This document shows, in pieces, positions 1-5,914 of a DNA stretch of 8,621 nucleotides (positions are counted from its first letter, which is position 1; every line of letters begins with the position of its first letter). Origin of the DNA: Rhodobacterales bacterium CG2_30_65_12 (GTDB lineage: Bacteria; Pseudomonadota; Alphaproteobacteria; Rhodobacterales; Rhodobacteraceae); NCBI GenBank assembly GCA_001873585.1, contig MNZL01000074.1:1-8621 (forward strand), given 5' to 3'. The notes under the pieces are model-generated. The model was given only the letters and a program-made list of their open reading frames with translations. It did not search any database and was not told where the DNA came from. A program made the position numbers and the translations under genes.

Positions 1-165
1 CAGCCCGGCGCCCAGCGCCATGGCCACAAGTCCGATCAGTCGGCGACGGTCGCGCCCGATCGAAGCTATCAGCGCGAAGATGCCATCAAGACGCGAAGGG
101 GCCAGTGCGAACACCAGCCCCTCGATCACCAGAACAAGGCCGAGGCCCAGCGCGATCCAGCCCAA
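1..165 (-). CDS. DUF2065 (YjeT-like) small inner-membrane protein, 3' end outside the window
   Basis: Fifty-five codons are visible, reading LGWIALGLGLVLVIEG at the start, then a short loop with LAPSRL, a charged turn GRDRRR and a second hydrophobic run beginning LIGLVAMALG. Two membrane helices (about residues 4-20 and 43 onward) separated by a loop, with the VIEG motif in helix 1 and an R-R-x-IGL motif before helix 2, match the DUF2065/YjeT family of roughly 60-residue membrane proteins; only the last few residues should be missing. The only start codon after the preceding in-frame stop is TTG at 165-163, one base after the hflC stop. No good Shine-Dalgarno sequence precedes it, so translation probably depends on coupling to hflC. 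The family's function is unknown. Position behind hflKC, which I recall as common in alphaproteobacteria, suggests a link to membrane protein quality control, but that is inference. Confidence 0.8.
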   Translation of the reverse strand, partial: MGWIALGLGLVLVIEGLVFALAPSRLDGIFALIASIGRDRRRLIGLVAMALGAGL

Positions 166-166
166 A

Positions 167-1045
167 TTACTGAGCCGCCGCGCCGACGTTCGATTTCAGG
201 TAGTTGAAAAACTCGCTGTCGGGCGAGAGCACCATCGTCGAATTCGAGCCCTGCAGGCTCTTTTCATAGGCCTTGAGCGAGCGGTAGAAGGCGAAGAACT
301 CGGGGTCGCGCCCGAACGCCCCGGCAAACACCGCGTTGCGCCGCGCATCGGCCTCACCGCGGATGATATCGGCCTGTTTCTGCGCGTCCGACGTGGTTTC
401 CACCACTGTCCGGTCGGCTTGGGCCCGCACCCGCTGCGCCGCCTCTTTACCTCGGGCAATCTCGTCGGCCGCCTCACGCTCGCGCTCAGCCCGCATCCGC
501 TCGTAGGTGGCCGCGAGGTTTTGCTCGGGCAGATCGGCGCGCTTGATCCGCACGTCGATCACCTGCACGCCCAGCGCGGCCGCCTCGTTCTGCGCCTGAT
601 CGCGGATTTCGTTCATCAACGCGACCCGGTCGACCGAGAGCACCGCGCCGGAATCGACCTTGCCCAGCGCCTGGCGAAGTTCGGCGTTGAGAATCCGCTC
701 GATCCGCGTCCGAGCACCGGGAATGCCCGAGGCCCCCACCGCGCGGCGGAACTGGGTGGCGTCGGAAATCCGCCAGCGGGCGAACGCGTCGACCACCAAC
801 CGGCGATCATCGGCCGGGGTCACTTCGAGCGGCTTGGTGTCGAGCGGCAGAATCCGGTCGTCATACTTGGCGATCTCGTGCAGGATCGGCACCTTGAAAT
901 AGAGGCCCGGATCGCCGATCTCGGCCGTAACTTCACCAAACCAGAGCCTGAGCGCTGTTTCGCGTTCGTCGACAATGTAGAAGGAATTGAGCCCGGCAAT
1001 GACCGCGAGCACAACAACGCCGATGAGAATCTGTGTCCGTCGCAT
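167..1045 (-). CDS. hflC: HflC, SPFH/prohibitin-family subunit of the HflKC complex (FtsH modulator)
   Basis: HflC pairs with HflK in a large inner-membrane assembly that surrounds the FtsH protease and restrains its degradation of membrane proteins. The protein has one N-terminal signal-anchor helix (about residues 5-23, QILIGVVVLAVIAGL). A SPFH domain follows from about residue 24 (VDERETALRLWFGEV) to 190, then a charged alanine-rich helical region at about 185-245 with EREREAADEIARGKEAA, and a conserved C-terminal part (FFAFYRSLKAYEKSL, then LSPDSEFFNYL). It is 292 residues, somewhat shorter than the E. coli protein. The chosen ATG at 1045-1043 overlaps the hflK TGA by one base (TGATG). 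A GGAG lies 9 bases upstream. A TTG one codon earlier (1048-1046) is a possible alternative with 6-base spacing. The overlap implies translational coupling with hflK and equal expression. No truncation or missing region is seen. Confidence 0.96.
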   Translation of the reverse strand: MRRTQILIGVVVLAVIAGLNSFYIVDERETALRLWFGEVTAEIGDPGLYFKVPILHEIAKYDDRILPLDTKPLEVTPADDRRLVVDAFARWRISDATQFRRAVGASGIPGARTRIERILNAELRQALGKVDSGAVLSVDRVALMNEIRDQAQNEAAALGVQVIDVRIKRADLPEQNLAATYERMRAEREREAADEIARGKEAAQRVRAQADRTVVETTSDAQKQADIIRGEADARRNAVFAGAFGRDPEFFAFYRSLKAYEKSLQGSNSTMVLSPDSEFFNYLKSNVGAAAQ

Positions 1046-2202
1046 CAATTCGTGCTCCCCGTGTCGGTGGTTGATCGGCGCAGCTCATTGAGCGGCAGGT
1101 AGGGCACCACGCCCGAACCGCTGGCGCTGCCGGTGCCTTCGTCGATGATGATCTTGTCGACGCCCGAAAACACCCGCTCGATGGTTTCGAGATACAGCCG
1201 CTTGCGCGTCACGTCCTCGGCCTTGGCATATTCGTCATAGACCGAGATGAAGCGTGCTGACTCGCCCTCGGCCTCGTTGACCACCCGTGCCCGGTAGCCT
1301 TCGGCCTCTTCGAGCAGTTGCGCGGCTTCACCGCGCGCTCCGGCGAGCACCGTGTTGGCATAGGCATCAGCCTGCTTTTCCAGCGTATCGCGGGTTTGTT
1401 CGGCCGCCTGCACCTGGCGGAAGGCGTCGATCACCTCGCGCGGCGGGTCGGCGCGGTCGAAGTTGACCCGCACGATGTTCACGCCCGACTGGTAGCTATC
1501 GAGGGTCGCCTGGATCAACTCCTCGAGTTCCTGAGCAATCGCCGCCCGGTCGCGGTTGAGGATCGGCGCGAGAGTCGAGCGACCGATGATTTCGCGCATG
1601 GCCGATTCCGAAATGGCTGTAATGGTGTCGACTGGATCGGCAATGTTGAAGACGAACTTCTCGATGTTGCCGATATTCCAGACCACCTGAAAGTCGATAT
1701 CGACGATGTTTTCGTCACCGGTCAGCATCAGCCCCGAGTCAAGCCCGGTGCCGACATCAATGATGTTTTCGCGGGTAACGGGATAGATTTCCTTGCTCAC
1801 CACGGGCCAGGGCGCAAAGTTGAGGCCTTCGGTGCCAACCTTGTAGCGTTCGCCGAACAGAAGCTCGACCGATTGCTCGGAGGTGTCTACCCGGTAAAAC
1901 GAAGCAAACAGCCATGCCGCGACCACGGCTAACCCGACCAGCGCGATGCCGCTGCGGCCCAGCTTCGGCCCAGGACCATCACCCTCGCCGTTACCGCCGG
2001 TGCGACGCGCGCCGCCCTTGCCGCCCATCAGCACGCGCAGTTGCTCCTGGCCCTTGCGCATCAGGTCGTCGATCTCGGGAATCTGCGGTCCGTTATTGCC
2101 ACCGCCATTTGGCGGGCGTCGCCCGCCGCGGTCGTCGCTGCCGCCTGAGCCCGGTCGGTCGCCACCGCTGCCGCCCCAAGGGCCGCCATTGTCACTGGCC
2201 AT
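1045..2202 (-). CDS. hflK: HflK, SPFH/prohibitin-family subunit of the HflKC complex
   Basis: HflK is the partner of HflC in the FtsH-regulating membrane complex. The 385-residue protein opens with a glycine/proline-rich cytoplasmic segment (about residues 6-40, starting GGPWGGSGG), followed by the IPEIDDLMRKGQEQLR helix. A second Gly-rich stretch and one transmembrane helix at about 84-103 come next. The SPFH domain begins with YRVDTSEQSVELLFGE and contains the HflK-typical NFAPWPV motif. A helical region (about 270-325) is followed by the C-terminal VVPYLPLNEL motif, common in HflK. The ATG at 2202-2200 is preceded by GAGGA at 10-base spacing. Upstream lie 85 bases to the gor stop, where I see no convincing terminator, so either read-through from gor or a local promoter is possible. 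Downstream it overlaps hflC by one base. Gly-rich tails of this kind are usual for the family. Confidence 0.96.
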   Translation of the reverse strand: MASDNGGPWGGSGGDRPGSGGSDDRGGRRPPNGGGNNGPQIPEIDDLMRKGQEQLRVLMGGKGGARRTGGNGEGDGPGPKLGRSGIALVGLAVVAAWLFASFYRVDTSEQSVELLFGERYKVGTEGLNFAPWPVVSKEIYPVTRENIIDVGTGLDSGLMLTGDENIVDIDFQVVWNIGNIEKFVFNIADPVDTITAISESAMREIIGRSTLAPILNRDRAAIAQELEELIQATLDSYQSGVNIVRVNFDRADPPREVIDAFRQVQAAEQTRDTLEKQADAYANTVLAGARGEAAQLLEEAEGYRARVVNEAEGESARFISVYDEYAKAEDVTRKRLYLETIERVFSGVDKIIIDEGTGSASGSGVVPYLPLNELRRSTTDTGSTN

Positions 2203-2287
2203 GTTGGTCGGTTCCTCTCATCTTTCATCCAAGCAGTTTGACGTTGATCTGTGCCCGCGCCCCGGTGTTTTCAACCCGCCGAAGCCG

Positions 2288-3646
2288 TTAATGGCTCCGC
2301 GTGGGCTGTTTCATCAGCACAATTTCCTCGGCCATGGTCGGGTGCACCGCCACCGTGGCATCGAAATCGGCTTTTGTGGCCCCCATCTTGAGCGCCACGG
2401 CGGCGAGCTGGATCATCTCGCCGGCGCCATCGGCAACGATGTGGCAGCCGAGCACCTTCTGGCTCGCTTTCGACACGATCAGCTTGAACAACACTCGCTC
2501 GGCCCGGCCGATAAAGCTTTTCTGCATTGGTCGGAACGCCGCGCAATACACATCCACCGGCTCGCGTTTGCGCGCCTGCTCCTCGGTCAGCCCCACCGCG
2601 CCGTATTCCGGCGTGGTAAACACCGCCGAGGGCACAAGCTCGTGATCGGGCTTGGTCGGGTTGCCCTTGAACACCGTCTCGACGAAGGCCATGCCCTCGC
2701 GGATTGCCACCGGGGTGAGCTGGATGCGGTTTGTCACGTCGCCCACGGCGTAGATCGAGGGCACGCTGGTCTGGCCATAATCGTCTACCTTCACCTCGCC
2801 CCAGCGGCCAAGCTCCACGCCCGCCTCGGCGAGGCCCAGCCCGGTGGTGTTGGGATGTCGGCCGGTGGCGTAGAGCACCTGGTCAAACTCATCCTCGCGG
2901 CCATCGGTGCCTTTGACCCAGACCCGCTTGCCACGCTTTTCCATCCGCTCGACCTCGAGGCCGACGTGCAGATCGACGCCGTGACCGCGGATAAGTTCTG
3001 CCAGATGGCCGCGCACCTCGTCATCGAAGCCGCGCAGAATCTGCGCGCCGCGATACCATTGCGCGACATGGGCGCCGAGGCCACGGAAGATCGTGGCGAA
3101 TTCGCACGCGATGTAGCCGCCGCCAACGATCAGGATGCGCTCGGGGAAGGTTTCGAGATTGAAGATGTCGTTCGAGGTGATGGCCAGATTGCAGCCGTCG
3201 AAGTGTGGCACATAGGGCGCGCCGCCGGTGGCGATCAGGATGTGCTTGGCGCTGACCTCCTTGCCGGTCGACAGCGCCACCGTGTGCGGATCCTTGACGG
3301 TGGCGCGGGCGTTGTGAATTTTGGCCCCCGCATTGGCGAGGTTCTGGCGATAGATGCCTTCAAGCCGGTCAAGCTCGGCGTGCAGCGCCGGCTGGAACCG
3401 CGACCAGTTGAAGCTGCCCCCCTCAAAATCCCACCCGTAATCGCGCGCGTCCGCAGCGGCAGAGCCATAATGCGAAGCGAACACCATCAGCTTTTTCGGC
3501 ACACAGCCGCGGATCACGCAGGTGCCGCCCATGCGGTATTCCTCCGCCAGCGCCACCTTGGCCCCAGTCTCGGCTGCCATCCGGGCCGCGCGCACGCCGC
3601 CGGACCCGCCGCCGATCACGAAAAGGTCATAGTCGAATGTGGCCAT
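2288..3646 (-). CDS. gor: Glutathione-disulfide reductase (NADPH, FAD)
   Basis: This enzyme reduces oxidised glutathione to GSH with NADPH in the cytosol. The 452-residue protein has the class I pyridine nucleotide-disulfide oxidoreductase layout. It has an N-terminal FAD site (GGGSGG, residues 12-17) and a redox-active disulfide in GGTCVIRGCVPKK (Cys43 and Cys48). The NADPH-binding fold starts GGGYIACEF at 175 and carries Arg199 and Arg205, the arginine pair that gives glutathione reductase its NADPH preference. The second FAD motif YAVGDV has Asp303. The C-terminal dimerisation domain ends with HPTMAEE, where His435 and Glu440 form the catalytic acid-base pair. All key residues are present. 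The two arginines and the C-terminal motif argue for Gor over lipoamide dehydrogenase or mercuric reductase; trypanothione or mycothione reductase would be unlikely in this organism. The ATG at 3646 has GAGGG 7 bases upstream. The gene sits between the small membrane gene and hflK, with gaps of 78 and 85 bases. Confidence 0.96.
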   Translation of the reverse strand: MATFDYDLFVIGGGSGGVRAARMAAETGAKVALAEEYRMGGTCVIRGCVPKKLMVFASHYGSAAADARDYGWDFEGGSFNWSRFQPALHAELDRLEGIYRQNLANAGAKIHNARATVKDPHTVALSTGKEVSAKHILIATGGAPYVPHFDGCNLAITSNDIFNLETFPERILIVGGGYIACEFATIFRGLGAHVAQWYRGAQILRGFDDEVRGHLAELIRGHGVDLHVGLEVERMEKRGKRVWVKGTDGREDEFDQVLYATGRHPNTTGLGLAEAGVELGRWGEVKVDDYGQTSVPSIYAVGDVTNRIQLTPVAIREGMAFVETVFKGNPTKPDHELVPSAVFTTPEYGAVGLTEEQARKREPVDVYCAAFRPMQKSFIGRAERVLFKLIVSKASQKVLGCHIVADGAGEMIQLAAVALKMGATKADFDATVAVHPTMAEEIVLMKQPTRSH

Positions 3647-3684
3647 GGCAACGCCCTCGCTTTGTTCAGGCTGTTGCTAACGCA

Positions 3685-3718
3685 GCCCGACCGGGAAGGC
3701 CAGTGGTTGCGGTCGGGC
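3685..3718. repeat. Perfect 9-bp inverted repeat upstream of gor (candidate terminator or operator)
   Basis: GCCCGACCG at 3685-3693 is matched by CGGTCGGGC at 3710-3718, with a 16-base loop. It begins 6 bases after the stop codon of the upstream membrane gene and ends about 40 bases before the gor start. On the transcribed (minus) strand the stem is followed by TGCGTTAGC, which is not a U-tract, so a textbook intrinsic terminator is not shown. It could be a weak or Rho-assisted terminator, an mRNA-stabilising 3' hairpin, or a protein-binding palindrome for gor regulation. The repeat is directly seen; the role is open. Confidence 0.5.
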
Positions 3719-3724
3719 CGGGGA

Positions 3725-4195
3725 TCAGCGCTGCCCGAGAGTCGGCACCCGGTATTCGAGCTTGGGCAGGCGTTTCTTGAGCGCCGCGATCAGCTCGCGC
3801 GCCGCCTCCGGCCCGATATCGCGCGTGGCGATCGGGACGATCCGCACCCTGCCACTTCTGGCATCGCCCACCACGAGGCCGCCCAGCCCTTTTTCCGGAT
3901 CAATCGTATGGGCCTGGATTTCGCCCCAGCGCGCGGCGATCTCGCGCCCGGTGGGCAGGCACACCGTTACCCCGGTGGCGTCAACCCGGGCGACGTAGCG
4001 CATCCGGCCAAGCGCAATCGCCTTGCCGAGCGCAAGGCCGAGGAGGCCGCCGCCGACCAGCCAGCCGACCCAGCCCCAGGAACCAAAGCGCGCCAGCCCG
4101 ATGGCGGCGAGGCCGAAAACGGCAAACACACCGAGTTGCACCGCCTTGGCCCGCTTGCGCGCGGGCAGAACCACGAAGAGGCTCTCCTCGGCCAA
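3725..4195 (-). CDS. Small membrane protein of unknown function, two membrane helices plus a soluble C-terminal domain (STM3941/bacterial-PH-like)
   Basis: I do not firmly recognise this 156-residue protein. It starts with a short polar segment, MAEESLFVVLPARKRAKA. Two hydrophobic stretches follow at about residues 18-36 and 40-60, separated by a Gly/Trp-rich turn (GSWGWVGW). After them comes a soluble part of roughly 90 residues containing RVDATGVTV, then WGEIQAH and a C-terminal basic region (LIAALKKRLPKLEYR). Two short helices followed by a 'D-x-x-G-v ... W-x-x-I' strand pattern are typical of bacterial PH-like or STM3941-type proteins, so that is my best guess. It starts with TTG only 4 bases after the rpiA stop, suggesting co-transcription and coupling. 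A competing GTG start at 4174-4172 has a good GAGGAG at 4184-4189 with 9-base spacing and would remove seven residues. I kept the longer form because family members seem to have a short strand before the first helix. Confidence 0.75.
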   Translation of the reverse strand: MAEESLFVVLPARKRAKAVQLGVFAVFGLAAIGLARFGSWGWVGWLVGGGLLGLALGKAIALGRMRYVARVDATGVTVCLPTGREIAARWGEIQAHTIDPEKGLGGLVVGDARSGRVRIVPIATRDIGPEAARELIAALKKRLPKLEYRVPTLGQR

Positions 4196-4199
4196 AGCT

Positions 4200-4982
4200 C
4201 TAGAGATCCTTGAAGATATTGTCGTCGTCGGCGAACAGGATCGTGTCTTCCTGGTAGGTGCCCTCGTTGACGTCGATCACCTCCACGCGCCCGTCCTGGT
4301 GGCCGATCACCACCTTGTCGCAGATGTCGATGAACAGCCCGTTCTCCACCACGCCGGGGATCTGGTTGAGGATCAGCGCCAGTTTGCGCGGATCGCCGAT
4401 CTGTTGCAGGTGGAGATCGACGATATGGTTGCCCTCGTCGGTGACAAAGGGCGCTTCGCCATTCATCCGCAGCGTGCCGGAGCGACCGAGCACGTCGATC
4501 CCGTCGAGGCTCTCCTCGATCAGCGCCTTGGTGGTCTGCCAGCCGAAGGGCACCACCTCCACCGGCAACGGGAAGGCGCCGAGATGCTCGACCTGTTTCG
4601 AGGCGTCGGTGATCACGATCATCTGGTCAGAGGCGGTGGCAACGATCTTTTCCTGCAATAGCGCACCGCCGCCGCCCTTGATCAGGTTGAGATCGGAATC
4701 AAACTCGTCAGCGCCGTCAATGGTGAGATCGAGCCAGCGCGCCTCGTCGAGGCTGACCACGGTAATGCCAACATGCGCCGCCAGCTCGGCGGTGCGCGTT
4801 GAGGTGGGCACGCCCAAGACCTTCAGCCCCTCTTCGCGCACACGTTCGCCGAGGGCGCGCACCATCCAGGCGGCGGTGGAGCCGGTGCCGAGCCCGACGC
4901 GCATCTTGTCTTCGACAAAGTCCACCGCGCGCTTGGCGGCGACGAACTTGGCGGTGTCGATCGGGGAAAGATTGGCGGACAT
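4200..4982 (-). CDS. rpiA: Ribose-5-phosphate isomerase A
   Basis: RpiA interconverts ribose 5-phosphate and ribulose 5-phosphate in the non-oxidative pentose phosphate pathway. The 260-residue protein contains the phosphate-binding GLGTGSTA loop (residues 30-37), the DGADEFD motif with Asp89 and Asp92, and KGGGGALLQEKI with Lys102 and the catalytic base Glu111. The spacing between these residues is the same as for Asp81, Asp84, Lys94 and Glu103 of the E. coli enzyme. The C-terminal part with DICDKVVIGH and VEVID is also typical. It is longer than the roughly 220-residue enterobacterial form, mostly through extra residues at both ends, as is common in alphaproteobacteria. The ATG at 4982 has GAGGG with 8-base spacing. 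It is the first gene of the minus-strand series and probably drives the small membrane gene that follows after 4 bases. Divergent from the GST-like gene across a 117-base gap. Confidence 0.97.
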   Translation of the reverse strand: MSANLSPIDTAKFVAAKRAVDFVEDKMRVGLGTGSTAAWMVRALGERVREEGLKVLGVPTSTRTAELAAHVGITVVSLDEARWLDLTIDGADEFDSDLNLIKGGGGALLQEKIVATASDQMIVITDASKQVEHLGAFPLPVEVVPFGWQTTKALIEESLDGIDVLGRSGTLRMNGEAPFVTDEGNHIVDLHLQQIGDPRKLALILNQIPGVVENGLFIDICDKVVIGHQDGRVEVIDVNEGTYQEDTILFADDDNIFKDL

Positions 4983-5099
4983 GGGCGATTCCCTCTGGCT
5001 GGCGTTGCTGTGGTTATAGAAAATCCGGGGGCTTCACGCGAGGGGCAAATCGGCGCGGACGGGGTGCAATTGCGGCAAGACCGCGCTATCCTCGCCGCG
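4983..5099. promoter_or_regulatory. Divergent intergenic region between rpiA and the GST-like gene
   Basis: These 117 bases should carry promoters for both directions. The clearest element is TATAAC on the minus strand (GTTATA at 5013-5018), a good -10 match placed about 30 bases before the rpiA ATG; no good -35 lies 16-18 bases further up. A perfect 8-base palindrome GCAATTGC occurs near 5066. I see no equally clear promoter for the plus-strand gene. Confidence 0.4.
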
Positions 5100-5786
5100 A
5101 TGATGCGTCTTCACTATGCCCCCGACAACGCTTCGCTTATCGTTCGCCTCGCGCTCGATGAGCTGCGCCTGCCATTCGAGACCGTGCTGGTCGACCGGCG
5201 CCGGGCGGCCCAGCGGCTCCCGGCCTTTCGCGCGCTCAATCCGCGCGGGCTGATCCCGGTGCTGGAAACGCCGCATGGGCCGATGTTCGAGACGGCGGCG
5301 ATCCTGCTCTGGCTCGCCGACATCACCGGAAAGCTTGCGCCGCAGCCGCAAGATCCTGCGCGAGGGGCGTTCTTGTCGTGGCTGTTCGCGGTGTCGAACG
5401 GGCTTCATGCCGATCTGCGTGGGCTGTTTTATCCCGAGGCCATCGCCGGGCCGGATCCGGCTGCATTCACCGCACACACCCGCGCCCGCATTGCCGACAT
5501 GCTGACGATGCTCGACACACTCGCCGGGCAAGGCCATGGCTGGTTTGCCGCCGCCGCCCCCTCCATCCTCGATCTTTACATTGCGGTGATTCTGCGCTGG
5601 CTGGCGCTCTATCCGGTTGGCGGCACGGGCTGGTTTCGCCTCGTCGACTGGCCCCGGCTCGCCGCGCTTGCCGTGCGGATCGAGGCCCGCCCTTCGGTGG
5701 CCCGCGCGCAGGCGGCCGAAGGGCTCGGCCCCACCCCGTTCAGCGCCCCGCGCTACCCCGTCCCAGCCGAGGGCAGCGCCACCTGA
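5100..5786 (+). CDS. Glutathione S-transferase family protein
   Basis: A 228-residue cytosolic protein with the two-domain GST layout. The N-terminal thioredoxin-like half (residues 1-80) runs from LHYAPDNASLIVRLALDE, where Ser12 sits at the usual N-cap position for glutathione, through NPRGLIPVLE, with the cis-proline of the fold, to the FETAAILLWLAD motif (Glu-Thr/Ser contact to the gamma-glutamyl part of GSH). The helical C-terminal half contains PSILDLYIAVILRW, equivalent to the GST N-capping/hydrophobic-staple motif. Class cannot be set with confidence, and the substrate is unknown. Two adjacent ATG codons (5100 and 5103) are candidate starts; neither has a clear Shine-Dalgarno sequence. 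An in-frame GTG at 5010 would add 30 residues without family character and run through the promoter region, so I rejected it. A gor gene nearby on the other strand makes a shared role in thiol metabolism possible but unproven. Confidence 0.88.
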   Translation: MMRLHYAPDNASLIVRLALDELRLPFETVLVDRRRAAQRLPAFRALNPRGLIPVLETPHGPMFETAAILLWLADITGKLAPQPQDPARGAFLSWLFAVSNGLHADLRGLFYPEAIAGPDPAAFTAHTRARIADMLTMLDTLAGQGHGWFAAAAPSILDLYIAVILRWLALYPVGGTGWFRLVDWPRLAALAVRIEARPSVARAQAAEGLGPTPFSAPRYPVPAEGSAT

Positions 5787-5797
5787 GCGTGGTGTGC

Positions 5798-5815
5798 GGC
5801 GCCAATGCGGGCGCC
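5798..5815 (+). terminator. Small GC hairpin after the GST-like gene
   Basis: GGCGCC at 5798-5803 and GGCGCC at 5810-5815 can form a 6-bp stem with a 6-base loop, starting 11 bases after the GST stop codon. No T-run follows, and in DNA this rich in GC such repeats arise by chance, so terminator function is only a possibility. The rest of the 128-base gap to sdaA shows a weak TTGCCG near 5869 but no convincing -10, and no recognisable riboswitch. Confidence 0.25.
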
Positions 5816-5901
5816 CGGATGCGCAACCGCGCCAAACCGGGGGCCAAGCGTCGTTTTCGGGCTTGCCGGCGCGCCCGCCGTAACCATGCTGGCCAGGCAA
5901 C

Positions 5902-5907
5902 AGGGAG
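5902..5907 (+). promoter_or_regulatory. Ribosome binding site that fixes the sdaA start
   Basis: AGGGAG lies 7 bases before the ATG at 5915. The reading frame stays open upstream to 5378 through the GST-like gene, so this site, together with the conserved start of the protein family, decides the real start. Confidence 0.8.
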
Positions 5908-5914
5908 CGCGCGC

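Noticed and set aside
20..1102. A plus-strand open frame of 360 codons opposite hflC
   Set aside because: Antisense to hflC and DUF2065, which are clear family members; no recognisable protein features.
2284..2297. Near-palindrome AGCCGTTAATGGCT across the gor stop codon
   Set aside because: Only 14 bases with one mismatched pair, no spacer and no T-run; too short to act as a terminator hairpin and likely chance.
1946..4213. A plus-strand open frame of 755 codons opposite hflK, gor and the small membrane gene
   Set aside because: It is antisense to three well-supported genes, has the compositional look of a shadow frame in GC-rich DNA (rich in His, Arg, Ala, Gly), and shows no family motif.
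5378..5914. A long upstream extension of the sdaA frame
   Set aside because: It runs through the GST-like gene in another frame, the family N-terminus begins at 5915, and a good AGGGAG is placed for that start. It is not a fusion protein.
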